Notes: a model not told the origin generated them from the letters alone. Positions 1 to 8,930 are shown, counted from the first letter of the stretch. The stretch is DNA of 38,376 nt from Gallionellaceae bacterium (GCA_004297065.1 SCUU01000157.1:1-38376), one strand, 5' to 3'. Translations and numbers: made by a program.

Positions 1-115
1 TGCAAAAACGAAGGCATATAAGCACCTGCTTCCAGTTGCACCGAGGGGTTTGGCTTGAAAATACTATTGTGCATCACCGCTGGCCCTCGAAATTGAGGTG
101 AATTTCAACAAACTG

Positions 116-240
116 CTAGACGTTAGTCGGTAGTTAACCCCTCTTGGGGTTTGCTTTCCAGCTAATGACTAGCGACTAATTTATTGCGGCTAGCTCGCTT
201 TTCAACTAGCGACTAGCGGCTAACTACTAACGACTAGCCC
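116..240. repeat. Degenerate CTARCGA heptamer repeats upstream of dnaJ
   Basis: Five back-to-back heptamers run from 206 to 240 (CTAGCGA, CTAGCGG, CTAACTA, CTAACGA, CTAGCCC). Another three (CTAATGA, CTAGCGA, CTAATTT) lie at 162-182. Inverted copies lie at 116-138, where the reverse complement reads CTACCGA CTAACGT. The last direct unit ends one base before the dnaJ ATG at 242, so no normal purine-rich ribosome binding site precedes dnaJ. The same type of array, also five units plus one base, precedes sucC at 32271-32306 on the other strand. Confidence 0.75.
136..160 (+). terminator. Short hairpin, possible terminator of the gene upstream of dnaJ
   Basis: AACCCC (136-141), loop TCTT, GGGGTT (146-151), then TGCTTTCC. 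The stem is 6 bp with a weakly T-rich tail. It could end transcription of whatever lies left of the window; dnaK would be usual before dnaJ, but no coding sequence is visible in 1-241. It sits between inverted and direct heptamer repeats. Confidence 0.35.
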
Positions 241-241
241 C

Positions 242-1372
242 ATGTCAAAAAAAGATTATTACGAAGTTCTCGGCATCAACAAAGACGCCTCCGAGGAAGA
301 GATCAAAAAGGCTTATCGCAAGCTGGCGATGAAGCACCACCCCGACCGCAATCCGGATAACCCGAAAGCGGAGGAGCACTTCAAAGAAGCGAAAGAGGCT
401 TATGAGACATTGAGCGACGGGCAGAAGCGCGCCGCTTACGACCAATACGGCCACGCCGCTTTCGAGGCGGGCGGCATGGGTGGCGGCAGCCCGTTCGGTG
501 CGGGCGCGGGGGCCGGAAGTTTTGATTTCGGCGATATCTTCGGCGACATCTTCGGCGGTGCCCGCGGCGGTAACGGACGCAACAGTCCGCATCGCGGCTC
601 AGACTTGCGTTACAACCTGGAGATCACGCTGGAAGAAGCCGCTCGCGGCGCGCAAAAGCAGATACGCATCCCCACTATGGATGAATGCGAGACCTGCAAA
701 GGCTCCGGCGCGAAACCGGGCACCAGCGCCACGACTTGCCAGACCTGCGCAGGTCACGGTCAGGTGCGCATGCAGCAGGGTTTCTTCTCCATCCAGCAGA
801 CCTGCCCGCGCTGCCACGGCAGCGGCAAACAGATCAGTTCGCCTTGCGGCTCATGCCACGGCACCGGTCGCATCAAGCAACACAAGACACTGGAAATCAA
901 GATACCCGCCGGTATCGACACTGGCATGCGTCTGCGCCACAGCGGTCACGGCGAAGCCGGTAGCCACGGCGCGCCGCATGGCGACCTGTATGTCGAGATA
1001 CACATCCGCCCGCACAACGTGTTCCAGCGCGAAGGCGACGACCTGCATTGCGAGATGCCGATCAGCTTCGCCACGGCGGCATTGGGCGGCGAGATCGATA
1101 TCCCCACGCTGGACGGCAAGGCGAGCATCAAGATACCCGCCGAGACACAGAGCGGACGCATCTTCCGCCTGCGCGGCAAGGGCATCAAAGGCATGCGCAC
1201 CGGTTCATTCGGCGATCTGAACTGCCATGTCATAGTGGAGACCCCGTCCAAACTGACCGAGCGGCAAAAAGAACTGCTGCATGAGTTCGAGCAGATCAGC
1301 CAGCGGGACAGCGCCCGTCACAGCCCGAGGGCGCAGTCTTTCTTGGACAAAGTAAAAGCGTTTTTCAGTTAA
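242..1372 (+). CDS. dnaJ: Chaperone protein DnaJ (Hsp40)
   Basis: Cytosolic Hsp40 co-chaperone that delivers unfolded substrates to DnaK and stimulates its ATPase. All type I DnaJ parts are visible in 376 residues, the usual length. The N-terminal J domain carries the HPD tripeptide (HHPDRNP, about residues 33-39). A Gly/Phe-rich linker (about 75-115) follows, then a cysteine-rich zinc domain with four CxxCxGxG motifs ([32 protein letters not shown]; about 148-210) and C-terminal substrate-binding beta domains. The ATG at 242 gives an intact J domain beginning [11 protein letters not shown], so the start is secure although no Shine-Dalgarno is seen: the bases before it are heptamer repeats ending CTAGCCCC. 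dnaK is presumably just left of the window. Confidence 0.97.
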   Translation: MSKKDYYEVLGINKDASEEEIKKAYRKLAMKHHPDRNPDNPKAEEHFKEAKEAYETLSDGQKRAAYDQYGHAAFEAGGMGGGSPFGAGAGAGSFDFGDIFGDIFGGARGGNGRNSPHRGSDLRYNLEITLEEAARGAQKQIRIPTMDECETCKGSGAKPGTSATTCQTCAGHGQVRMQQGFFSIQQTCPRCHGSGKQISSPCGSCHGTGRIKQHKTLEIKIPAGIDTGMRLRHSGHGEAGSHGAPHGDLYVEIHIRPHNVFQREGDDLHCEMPISFATAALGGEIDIPTLDGKASIKIPAETQSGRIFRLRGKGIKGMRTGSFGDLNCHVIVETPSKLTERQKELLHEFEQISQRDSARHSPRAQSFLDKVKAFFS

Positions 1373-1408
1373 TCGCTTGTACTAATTTCCGGGCAGGAGA
1401 GTCGGTCT

Positions 1409-1432
1409 TTGGCGAAAGTGTTTTTTCGCCAA
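1409..1432 (+). other. Hairpin in the dnaJ-glyQ gap
   Basis: TTGGCGAAA (1409-1417) pairs perfectly with TTTCGCCAA (1424-1432) around a 6-base loop. No T-run follows, so it is a weak terminator candidate for dnaJ. It may instead be only a transcript-stabilising structure. Confidence 0.35.
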
Positions 1433-1472
1433 CAAGCCGGTTCCTGCAAAATTGCACCGCGCTGTCGTAAGC

Positions 1473-1502
1473 GTGACGAGTCACCCCGAAAACCCGTAAA
1501 AT
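1473..1502 (+). promoter_or_regulatory. Candidate sigma70 promoter of glyQS
   Basis: GTGACG (1473-1478), an 18-base spacer and TAAAAT (1497-1502) match the -35 and -10 hexamers at 4/6 and 5/6 positions. Transcription would start near 1508-1510. This excludes the in-frame ATG at 1501 as the glyQ start and favours the one at 1537. Confidence 0.45.
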
Positions 1503-1536
1503 GCGCACCTTCGCAAATTTTGCAGGTCTTGCATAC

Positions 1537-2496
1537 ATGAGCACCTTTGGTTCCGGCATCACGCGCTCCGCGCATGAGTCTTCACCGAAAGTCGTCCACA
1601 GGCCGACTTTTCAGCAAGTCATTCTGACGCTACAAAACTTCTGGGATAAGCAGGGTTGTGCCCTGCTGCAACCTTACGACATCGAGGTCGGCGCAGGCAC
1701 TTTCCACACCGCGACGTTCCTGCGCGCCATCGGCCCCGAGCATTGGCGCGCAGCTTACGTGCAGCCTTCGCGCCGCCCCAAGGATGGCCGCTACGGCGAG
1801 AACCCCAACCGCTTGCAGCACTACTACCAGTTCCAGGTGGCGCTGAAGCCCTCGCCCGACAACATCCAGGAGCTGTATCTCGACAGCCTGCGCACCTTGG
1901 GCATCAACACGCAGGAGCACGATATCCGCTTCGTCGAGGACGATTGGGAATCCCCCACGCTGGGCGCATGGGGCTTGGGTTGGGAGGTGTGGCTGGACGG
2001 CATGGAGGTCACGCAGTTCACTTACTTCCAAGAAGTCGGCTCGCTGGTGTGCAAGCCCGTGCTGGGCGAGATTACCTACGGATTGGAACGCTTGGCGATG
2101 TATCTGCAAGGCGTCGAGAACGTGTACGACTTGGTCTGGGCCAAGAACGGCGACACCGTGGTGACCTACGGCGATGTGTACCACCAGAACGAAGTGGAGC
2201 AATCCAAATACAACTTCGAGCATTCCAACATCGACATGCTGTTCCGCCATTTCAACGAATACGAGAGCGAAGCCAAGCGCCTGATCGAAGCCGATCTGGT
2301 GCTGCCCGGTTTCGAGATGGTGATGAAATGCTCGCACAGCTTCAACCTGCTGGATGCGCGCGGCGCGATCTCGGTGACCGAACGCGCCGGATACATCGGT
2401 CGCGTGCGCACCTTGGCGCGCGCGGTGGCGCAAGCCTATTTTGAGTCGCGCGAAATGCTCGGCTTCCCGATGTTAAAAGATGGGGAGCGCAAATAA
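1537..2496 (+). CDS. glyQ: Glycine--tRNA ligase alpha subunit
   Basis: Catalytic alpha chain of the bacterial tetrameric (alpha2-beta2) glycyl-tRNA synthetase, which activates glycine and charges tRNA-Gly. The sequence has the family's characteristic start of the core ([19 protein letters not shown]) and the class II aminoacylation fold region ([37 protein letters not shown]). The ATG at 1537 gives about 319 residues, near the usual length of about 300. An in-frame ATG at 1501 would add 12 residues but overlaps the predicted -10 box. An AGGT at 1524-1527 is a modest ribosome binding site. The stop TAA shares its last base with the glyS ATG (TAATG), indicating translational coupling of the two subunits. 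Confidence 0.96.
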   Translation: MSTFGSGITRSAHESSPKVVHRPTFQQVILTLQNFWDKQGCALLQPYDIEVGAGTFHTATFLRAIGPEHWRAAYVQPSRRPKDGRYGENPNRLQHYYQFQVALKPSPDNIQELYLDSLRTLGINTQEHDIRFVEDDWESPTLGAWGLGWEVWLDGMEVTQFTYFQEVGSLVCKPVLGEITYGLERLAMYLQGVENVYDLVWAKNGDTVVTYGDVYHQNEVEQSKYNFEHSNIDMLFRHFNEYESEAKRLIEADLVLPGFEMVMKCSHSFNLLDARGAISVTERAGYIGRVRTLARAVAQAYFESREMLGFPMLKDGERK

Positions 2497-4643
2497 TGAA
2501 ACAGACCCTATTGATCGAACTGCTCACCGAAGAGCTGCCGCCGAAGGCGCTGGAAAAGCTTTCCACCACTTTCGCCGACGAAGTGTTCGGCGCGCTGAAG
2601 GAACTGGCACTGGCAGGCGCGGACAGCGAATGTTTCCCGTATGCCACACCGCGCCGTCTGGCATTGGTGATCACCAATGTCGTCGGCTTACAGGCCGACC
2701 GCGTGATCGAACGTAAAGGCCCGGCAGTGAATGCCGGGCTGGATGGGGAAGGCAAACCCAGTAAGGCGCTGGAAGGCTTCATGCGCTCGGCCAGCATGAC
2801 GTTCGAGCAGTTGCAACGCGTGAGCGACGGCAAAGCGGAATATTTCGTCGCCAAGATTCCGCAAAAAGGCAAATCGCTGGACGACTGCCTCACCGACATC
2901 GTGGTGCAGGCATTGAAGAAACTCCCCATCCCGAAACTGATGCGCTGGGGCGATTCCGACCATCAGTTCGTGCGTCCTGTGCATGCGCTCACCGTGCTGC
3001 ACGGCAGCCGCACCATCATGGTCGAGGTGTTGGGCTTGCAGAGCGGCAACGTCACCAGCGGCCATCGCTTCCTGTCGCAGGAAGCCATCACCATCGGGCG
3101 CGCGGACGACTACGAAAACGTGCTGGAGAACGACGGGCACGTCATTCCGGGTTTTGCCAAGCGCCGCGAGATGATCGCGGTGAAGCTGGACGAGAATGCC
3201 GAAAAGCTCAAAGCCATCTGGGTCGGACACGCGAATTTCGATCTGCAAAAATTGCTCGGCCTCTCCAACGAAGACCGCAGCGTGTTGAGCACCTTGCTGG
3301 ATGAAGTGACCGCGCTGGTGGAATGGCCGGAGGTCTACATCGGCGAGTTCGAGCCGGAGTATCTCGAAGTGCCGCAGGAGTGCCTGATCCTCACCATGCA
3401 GCAGAACCAGAAATACTTCCCGCTGCTGGATAATAACGGCAAGCTGCTGAACAAGTTCCTCATCGTCTCGAACATGCAGATCCCCGATCCGCATCACATC
3501 ATCGAGGGCAACCAGCGCGTGGTACGTCCGCGCTTGGCCGATGCGCGCTTTTTCTACAATCAGGACCGCAAGCAAAAACTGGAAGCGCGCGTCGAAACAC
3601 TCGGCGGCGTGGTGTACCACAACAAGCTGGGCTCGCAGTTGCAGCGCGTGGAACGCATCACCACGCTGGCCGGCAGCATCGCGCACCTGCTCGGCGCGGA
3701 CAAGGCCGACGCGGAACTGGCCGCGCGTTTGTGCAAGGCCGACCTGGTTACCGACATGGTGGGGGAGTTCCCCGAATTGCAGGGCGTGATGGGACATTAC
3801 TATGCGCTGCACGACGGCGAAAAATCCGATGTGGCCGAAGCCATTGAAACGCATTATCACCCGCGCTTCGCCGGCGACAGCTTGCCGCGAAGCCTGCTCG
3901 CCTGCGCGGTGGCGCTGGCCGACAAACTCGAAACTGTACTGGGCATCTATGGCATCGGCCAAGTGCCGACCGGCGACAAAGATCCCTTCGGCTTGCGTCG
4001 TCAGGCGCTCGGCGTGTTGCGCATCCTGATCGAAACACCGCTGGATCTGCCCTTGCCGCTGCTGCTCAAAATTGCGGCGGCAAATTTCCCCGCCGGCATG
4101 CTGGGCGCCACCGTAGCGAAAGACGTGGAAAGCTTCATGCTCGAGCGTTTGCGCGGCTATTTGCGCGAGCGCAATTTTGAGCCCGCGCACATCGAAGCCG
4201 TGCTCTACACCATCGGCGGTCGTCTACATGAAGCGCTACCGCGCTTGCATGGCGTGCGCTCTTTTGCGGCGCTGGCGGTGTCAAAAGACCTCGCTGCCGC
4301 CAACAAACGCGTGCAAAACATCATGCGCAAAAATCAGGAGGAACTGGGTAGCGCGCTGAGCAATGCAAAGATCGACACCAAGCTGATGAGCGACGAGGCC
4401 GAACGCAATCTGTATGCGGCCATGCAGGACATCGCACCGTTTGCGCAAAGCTATTTCGACCGGGGCGATTACGGACAGAACCTGAAAGCACTGGTGACAC
4501 TCAAACCCTTCATCGACGATTTCTTCGACCAGGTGATGGTCATGACCGAAGACAAGGCCGTGCGCATGAACCGCGCCGCGCTGTTGCAACAACTGGGCGG
4601 GCTGATGAACCAGGTGGCGGATATTTCCAAGTTGGCAGCGTGA
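2496..4643 (+). CDS. glyS: Glycine--tRNA ligase beta subunit
   Basis: Beta chain of tetrameric glycyl-tRNA synthetase, which carries the tRNA-binding and anticodon-recognition parts and is needed for charging. The 715-residue length is typical. The start [19 protein letters not shown] and internal blocks (ALVEWPEVYIGEFEPEYLEVP, DKDPFGLRRQALGVLRIL) are hallmarks of the family. The C-terminal DALR-like helical anticodon-binding region is recognisable from about residue 580. It starts one base inside the glyQ stop and is preceded by GGGGAGCG. It is followed with a 1-bp gap by gmhB, so glyQ-glyS-gmhB-plsC form one transcription unit. Confidence 0.96.
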   Translation: MKQTLLIELLTEELPPKALEKLSTTFADEVFGALKELALAGADSECFPYATPRRLALVITNVVGLQADRVIERKGPAVNAGLDGEGKPSKALEGFMRSASMTFEQLQRVSDGKAEYFVAKIPQKGKSLDDCLTDIVVQALKKLPIPKLMRWGDSDHQFVRPVHALTVLHGSRTIMVEVLGLQSGNVTSGHRFLSQEAITIGRADDYENVLENDGHVIPGFAKRREMIAVKLDENAEKLKAIWVGHANFDLQKLLGLSNEDRSVLSTLLDEVTALVEWPEVYIGEFEPEYLEVPQECLILTMQQNQKYFPLLDNNGKLLNKFLIVSNMQIPDPHHIIEGNQRVVRPRLADARFFYNQDRKQKLEARVETLGGVVYHNKLGSQLQRVERITTLAGSIAHLLGADKADAELAARLCKADLVTDMVGEFPELQGVMGHYYALHDGEKSDVAEAIETHYHPRFAGDSLPRSLLACAVALADKLETVLGIYGIGQVPTGDKDPFGLRRQALGVLRILIETPLDLPLPLLLKIAAANFPAGMLGATVAKDVESFMLERLRGYLRERNFEPAHIEAVLYTIGGRLHEALPRLHGVRSFAALAVSKDLAAANKRVQNIMRKNQEELGSALSNAKIDTKLMSDEAERNLYAAMQDIAPFAQSYFDRGDYGQNLKALVTLKPFIDDFFDQVMVMTEDKAVRMNRAALLQQLGGLMNQVADISKLAA

Positions 4644-4644
4644 T

Positions 4645-5178
4645 ATGAAACTCATCATCCTCGACCGCGACGGCGTCATCAATTTCGATTCCGACCAGTT
4701 CATCAAGACCCCGGAAGAATGGAAGCCCATACCCGGCAGCCTCGAAGCCATTGCCCGCTTGTGCCAGGCGGACTATCGCGTGGTGGTCGCCACCAACCAG
4801 TCCGGTATCGGGCGCGGCTTGTTCGACATGTCGGTACTGAACGCCATCCACGACAAGATGCACAAGGCCTGTGCGCTGATGGGCGGGCGCATCGACGCCG
4901 TGTTCTTCTGCCCGCATACCGCCGAGACGAATTGCAATTGCCGCAAACCCAGAAGCGGCATGATCGAAGAGATCGCCGAGCGCTACAACATCGGGCTGCA
5001 AGGCGTGCCCGCCGTGGGCGACTCCCTGCGCGACCTGGAAGCGACGGCGCGCTTGGGAGCCCAGCCTTTCTTAGTCCTCACCGGCAAGGGCACAAAGACC
5101 CGGGAAAAAGGTGGCCTGCCCGAAGGCACGCAGGTCTTCCCCGACCTGTCCGCTGTCGCCAACCATCTGCTTGCCTGA
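4645..5178 (+). CDS. gmhB: D-glycero-beta-D-manno-heptose 1,7-bisphosphate 7-phosphatase
   Basis: HAD-superfamily phosphatase that removes the 7-phosphate from heptose bisphosphate on the way to ADP-heptose for the lipopolysaccharide inner core. Visible motifs are the nucleophile motif ILDRDGVIN (Asp8 and Asp10 in this start), the Thr/Ser motif ATNQSGIGRGLF, the zinc-binding loop CPHTAETNCNCRKP with its three Cys and one His, and the late acid motif VGDSLRDLEAT. The length of 177 residues is normal for GmhB. The start is 1 bp after the glyS stop, and the stop is followed 1 bp later by plsC. Placement after glyS and before plsC is common in betaproteobacteria. A closely related histidinol-phosphatase role is less likely because no his genes are nearby. 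Confidence 0.9.
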   Translation: MKLIILDRDGVINFDSDQFIKTPEEWKPIPGSLEAIARLCQADYRVVVATNQSGIGRGLFDMSVLNAIHDKMHKACALMGGRIDAVFFCPHTAETNCNCRKPRSGMIEEIAERYNIGLQGVPAVGDSLRDLEATARLGAQPFLVLTGKGTKTREKGGLPEGTQVFPDLSAVANHLLA

Positions 5179-5179
5179 C

Positions 5180-5884
5180 ATGACCTTCGCCCGTTCGCTC
5201 ATATTCCTTCTGCTGCAATTGATCTGGACGCCGATCTACGCGACGTTTTCGCTATTCACTTTCCCATTCGACCCGCACACGCGCTACCGCATCATTTCCG
5301 GCCTGGCTTACAGCATGATGTGGCTGTTGCGCGTGGTATGCGACATCCGCATGGAAGTGCGCGGCAAAGAAAACATTCCGCAACAGCCTTGCATCGTGCT
5401 GTGCAAGCATCAATCCGCATGGGAGACTTTTGCCTTGCAGACCGTGTTCCCGCCGCAGGTCTGGGTGCTCAAACGCGAGTTGCTGCTGCTGCCTTTTTTC
5501 GGCTGGGGATTGGCGCTCACCAGCCCCATCGCGATCAATCGCAGCAAAGGCAAAGAAGCGATGAAGCAACTGCTGGCCCAAGGCCGGCAACGCCTCGCCG
5601 CCGGTTTTTGCGTGGTCATCTTCCCCGAAGGCACGCGCATGGCGCACGGCACACGCGGCAAATACAAAACCGGCGGCGCGCTGCTGGGAGAATCCACCGG
5701 CGCATTAGTCGTTCCCGTAGCGCACAATGCCGGTCGCCACTGGGGGCGCAACGCCTTCTTCAAGCATCCCGGCACCATCACCATGAGCATCGGTACACCC
5801 ATTGATCCGAAAGGGCTCAAGGCTGACGAGATTAACCGTCGGGCGGAAGAGTGGATAGAAGCCGAAATGGAAAGGATGCAGTGA
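5180..5884 (+). CDS. plsC: 1-acyl-sn-glycerol-3-phosphate acyltransferase (PlsC type)
   Basis: Membrane-bound enzyme that acylates lysophosphatidate to phosphatidate in phospholipid synthesis. The protein has about 234 residues, with a hydrophobic N-terminal segment (RSLIFLLLQLIWTPIY), the acyltransferase block I CKHQSAWETF, block II around INRSKGKEAM, and block III FPEGTRMAHGTRGKYKTGG. Block I reads HX4E rather than the textbook HX4D; the acidic residue is conserved in type but not in identity. The ATG at 5180 follows the gmhB stop by 1 bp and gives the natural N-terminus. An upstream in-frame start at 5111 would lie inside gmhB and is not used here. It is the last gene of the glyQS-gmhB-plsC unit. 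Confidence 0.88.
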   Translation: MTFARSLIFLLLQLIWTPIYATFSLFTFPFDPHTRYRIISGLAYSMMWLLRVVCDIRMEVRGKENIPQQPCIVLCKHQSAWETFALQTVFPPQVWVLKRELLLLPFFGWGLALTSPIAINRSKGKEAMKQLLAQGRQRLAAGFCVVIFPEGTRMAHGTRGKYKTGGALLGESTGALVVPVAHNAGRHWGRNAFFKHPGTITMSIGTPIDPKGLKADEINRRAEEWIEAEMERMQ

Positions 5885-5898
5885 AAAGAATAAAAACC

Positions 5899-6185
5899 TT
5901 TCATCCGCAGATTTCGCAGATTGCCCAGAATAAACAACCCCGTGCCAAGAGCACGGGGTATTGAGTGGAAGCTTCTTAATGACCGCGAAACCCACCCTCA
6001 TCCCAGCCTTCCCCCTGAGGGGGAAGGGGCGGGCGCATCCCCGCAGCAAGACTGCGGGGAATCACAAGTTGAACCCGAGGAGATTCAATGCAGAGACTAT
6101 CCAGCAATCTCTCCCGCATGGAATCTGCGCGAATCTGCGTACCCTAAAGGGCACAAGAACCTCTTCGAGGTAATCTGCGGATAAG
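5899..6185. repeat. Intergenic region with inverted AATCTGCG-type repeats and hairpins
   Basis: This 300-bp gap holds no convincing gene. At 5902-5930 it has ATCCGCAGATTTCGCAGATT. Reverse-complement copies lie at 6122-6140 (AATCTGCGCGAATCTGCGT) and 6171-6184 (TAATCTGCGGATAA), so the two ends face each other. Between them are a perfect 8-bp hairpin, CCCCGTGC/GCACGGGG (5938-5958), and a C/G-rich hairpin near 6008-6026. The right copy ends 2 bases before the ATG at 6186. This looks like a non-coding repetitive element of the kind dispersed in many proteobacterial genomes. Confidence 0.6.
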
Positions 6186-6935
6186 ATGATTTTGATGTTC
6201 GGCAAACGACGCCCCTCCATCGCCCCTCCCGCCGTCGAACAGCGCAGCATCCAACTCGCCGGGAAACCCGTCACCTACACACTCAAACGCAGCGGCAAAC
6301 GTCGCAGCATAGGCCTGCGCATCGACGACCGCGGCCTCACCGTCAGCATGCCGTTGCGCGCCTCGGAAAAATGGCTGCACAGTGTGCTCAACGAAAAAGC
6401 CGCTTGGGTCGTGGAAAAGCTCGGCAGTTGGCAAGACCGGAAACCGTCCATACCGCAATGGCTGGACGGCGAAAAAATCGCCTTTCGCGGCGAAACCTTC
6501 ACCCTGCGCATCATCCCCGGCCTGTTCGCCTCGCCACCGCAACTGCACGGCGAGCAACTGCATATCCATGTCGTGGGCGCTGCCGACGCAATCAAAATCG
6601 AGAAAGTCGTGACACAGTGGTATCGGCGCGAAGCCGAACAAGTATTCCGAGAGTGTGTGGCGCACTATGCCCCGCTCATGCAGGTACAGCCCCGACAAAT
6701 CAAACTCTCGTCGGCCCAAACCCAATGGGGCAGTTGCACCTCGCGCGGCGTAGTGCGTTTCAACTGGCAACTGGTGCGGATGCCGTTGCACTTGATCGAC
6801 TACGTTGTCGTGCATGAACTCGCCCACCTCGTCGAGATGAACCATTCCGCCGCATTCTGGCGCGTGGTGGAAAGCGCCTGCCCGGGCTACGCGCGATGCC
6901 GTGCGGAACTGCGCCGTCACGGCATCGGCGCATAG
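6186..6935 (+). CDS. YgjP-like (DUF45) zinc metallopeptidase
   Basis: The C-terminal half carries the zinc-protease signature HELAHLVEMNHSAAFW (HExxH followed by a downstream His), with WGSCTSRGVVRFNWQLV before it. These are the hallmarks of the YgjP/SprT-like M48-related family of small cytosolic metalloproteins, whose substrate is mostly unknown. The N-terminal part (KRSGKRRSIGLRIDDRGLTVSMP) is the usual beta-rich lead-in of this family. Length 249 is normal. The start at 6186 abuts an intergenic repeat. A second ATG at 6195 is equally possible, and neither has a strong ribosome binding site. It converges on the YihY gene with a 21-bp gap and no obvious terminator. Confidence 0.82.
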   Translation: MILMFGKRRPSIAPPAVEQRSIQLAGKPVTYTLKRSGKRRSIGLRIDDRGLTVSMPLRASEKWLHSVLNEKAAWVVEKLGSWQDRKPSIPQWLDGEKIAFRGETFTLRIIPGLFASPPQLHGEQLHIHVVGAADAIKIEKVVTQWYRREAEQVFRECVAHYAPLMQVQPRQIKLSSAQTQWGSCTSRGVVRFNWQLVRMPLHLIDYVVVHELAHLVEMNHSAAFWRVVESACPGYARCRAELRRHGIGA

Positions 6936-6956
6936 CGCCCATTCCAAGCTTCCCGA

Positions 6957-8228
6957 TCAATTCAATCCTGGCAAGTTTTTCGCGTCCGATGCCGCAAATG
7001 AACCGATGACACGATCGGTTGGCTGCCCCTCATCCAGCAGGCCGCGCAGCGTCATGTTCATAGGCTCTTCCATGCGCTGTCCAAGCAGGGCGAACCACGC
7101 ATGGATTTTCGCGTCACCATGCTGCGCGGGTAATGTACTCGCATCCAACAGGAACAAGTCGGATAACTCGCGCAGGCAAATATGCTCCGGGTCGCGGATC
7201 ATCGCCCAGCCCGTTCCAGAAAGTTTGCGCACGATATTGGCGTGCAGCAGCTTTTCCAGAATGAGTTCGGTTTCTTCGAAGGCCAATTGCAAACGTTTGG
7301 AGAGCGCCGACAAAGATTGCACCTCCCCGCTCGCCAGTCCGGCTCGCATCACGCCCAGAATGCGCACCGCAAAATAGAACTGTGCCGCCGGATTAAGCTG
7401 CTGCATTCCCCGCTGTTGCCAGCGCGACAGCGAGGCCGCAATCTGCGCACCCGACAAAATGGTGAGCCACGACAGATATATCCAGAGCAGGAAGATAGGG
7501 ATGCTGGCGAAGGCGCCGTACACCAGTTTGTAGGTGGGAAAATGCGCAATGAAAAAACCGAAGCCGCGATTCATGGTTTCGAAAGCCGCGGCCGCCACCA
7601 CGCCGCCGATGAACGCATGGCGCACCGGCACATAGCGATTGGGCACCACCCTGAACAATAAACTGAACGCCAGCGTCGTGAGTATCACCGGCACCACTTT
7701 CAGCGTTACTGCGCCGAAAATAGGGGCTTGTTTGGCGTAACCGATGGACAGGCCGACCAACCATGAAGTCAGCGACAAACTGCCCCCGATCAACACGGGC
7801 GCCAGCGTGAGTACCGCCCAATACACCAGCACCCGCTTCAATAGCGGCCGCGGTTTCGCCACGCGCCAGATGGTGTTGAATGCGTTATCAATGGTGACCA
7901 TCATCAGCATTGCCGTAAGCGCCAGGAACACCAAGCCGACCGCAGTAAGTTTGGCGGCGCTCTCGGCGAACTGTTCCACATAGCGCGAGATCATCTTGCC
8001 GCCCGTCTCCGGCAGCATATTGGTCAGCAGGAAATGCTTGATCTGTTCGGAAAAATCGGCGAAGACCGGGAAGGCCGAAAACAGGGTCAGCGCGATGGTT
8101 ATCAGCGGCACCAGCGACAGCAGCGTATCGAAGGTCAGGCTCGCGGCCATCTGCGTACACTTGTCCTGCCGGAATTTGACCGTGACGAAACGCGCGAAAG
8201 TCACCAATTCCCGGACTGCAATTTTCAT
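6957..8228 (-). CDS. YihY/BrkB family inner-membrane protein with C-terminal winged-helix-like domain
   Basis: Integral membrane protein of the YihY (formerly misnamed RNase BN/BrkB, UPF0761) family; no enzymatic role is established. The N-terminal part has the typical AASLTFDTLLSLVPLITIAL segment and about six membrane segments up to residue 290, including YWAVLTLAPVLIGGSLSLTSW and IFLLWIYLSWLTILSGAQIAA. The last 120 residues are soluble and resemble a winged helix (SGEVQSLSALSKRLQLAFEE), as in the long betaproteobacterial version. The start at 8228 is chosen because GGGGA lies just before that ATG. Upstream in-frame ATGs at 8255 and 8330 would run into the divergent gene starting at 8258. 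The protein has about 423 residues. Confidence 0.85.
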   Translation of the reverse strand: MKIAVRELVTFARFVTVKFRQDKCTQMAASLTFDTLLSLVPLITIALTLFSAFPVFADFSEQIKHFLLTNMLPETGGKMISRYVEQFAESAAKLTAVGLVFLALTAMLMMVTIDNAFNTIWRVAKPRPLLKRVLVYWAVLTLAPVLIGGSLSLTSWLVGLSIGYAKQAPIFGAVTLKVVPVILTTLAFSLLFRVVPNRYVPVRHAFIGGVVAAAAFETMNRGFGFFIAHFPTYKLVYGAFASIPIFLLWIYLSWLTILSGAQIAASLSRWQQRGMQQLNPAAQFYFAVRILGVMRAGLASGEVQSLSALSKRLQLAFEETELILEKLLHANIVRKLSGTGWAMIRDPEHICLRELSDLFLLDASTLPAQHGDAKIHAWFALLGQRMEEPMNMTLRGLLDEGQPTDRVIGSFAASDAKNLPGLN

Positions 8229-8257
8229 CTTTTCCCCAACTCTCTTACAATGCATGC

Positions 8258-8926
8258 ATGATAACCGACAAGCCCCAAGCACCCCCCGTCCACGATAACG
8301 CGCGCGAAGCCCGCCAGTTGCTGCGCGCACACCGCTACGGCGCGCTCAGCACCTTGTCGAAGAAATTCGACGGTCATCCGTTCGGCTCCATCACGCCGTA
8401 TCTGGTGAATCACGACGGCAGCGTGCTCATCCTCATCAGCACGCTGGCGGAGCACACCAAAAATATCCGGCACGATGCGCGCGTCAGCCTTATCACCCAC
8501 AATCAGGAAAGCCCGCACATTCAGACGCAAGGCCGCATCACGGTAGTCGGCATCGCTTTCCCGGAGGAGGAGCGCGAGCTGGCTGGCAAACGCTATCTGC
8601 GCTATTTCCCCGAAGCGCAGACCTATTTTTCGATGCATGACTTTGCTTTTTACCGCATCGTGCCGCAAGCGCTCCGCTACATCGGCGGCTTCGGCAACAT
8701 CCATTGGGTAAAAGCAGATCGCTACCTCGTCCCGCCCTGCCCGCTCGTCACGGAAGAAGATGCGTTGCTCGATCAGATCAACACCGGGCGAGCCGACGCA
8801 CTAGGCAGCGTCATCGGAATAGATTGCGACGGCTACGATTTGCGCATGAACGGGCGCATTGTGCGCCACGACTTCCCGGCTCCCGCATTGAATGCGGCGC
8901 AGGCGCTCGTTTTGCTGCGACAGTAG
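8258..8926 (+). CDS. HugZ-like FMN/heme-binding split-barrel protein (pyridoxamine 5'-phosphate oxidase fold)
   Basis: The first 150 residues match the split-barrel fold of the pyridoxamine-phosphate-oxidase/HugZ group (HRYGALSTLSKKFDGHPFGSITPYL, then STLAEHTKNIRHDARVSL, FYRIVPQALRYIGGFGNIHWV). The last 60 residues resemble the DUF2470 tail of HugZ heme-degrading proteins (VIGIDCDGYDLRMNG...). The usual HMNxDH segment of that tail is missing: the sequence reads DQINTGRADALG. Heme use is therefore uncertain. The start at 8258 is only 29 bp from the divergent yihY start, so the promoters must overlap the neighbouring gene or each other. Other ATGs occur at 8250 and 8254, out of frame. Confidence 0.78.
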   Translation: MITDKPQAPPVHDNAREARQLLRAHRYGALSTLSKKFDGHPFGSITPYLVNHDGSVLILISTLAEHTKNIRHDARVSLITHNQESPHIQTQGRITVVGIAFPEEERELAGKRYLRYFPEAQTYFSMHDFAFYRIVPQALRYIGGFGNIHWVKADRYLVPPCPLVTEEDALLDQINTGRADALGSVIGIDCDGYDLRMNGRIVRHDFPAPALNAAQALVLLRQ

Positions 8927-8930
8927 TCCG

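Noticed and set aside
1373-1536. Riboswitch or T-box before glyQS
   Set aside because: No glycine-riboswitch or T-box sequence is seen. A simple promoter and a short leader explain the region.
2688-4190. 500-residue ORF on the minus strand
   Set aside because: It is antisense to glyS. Long open antisense frames are common in GC-rich genes.
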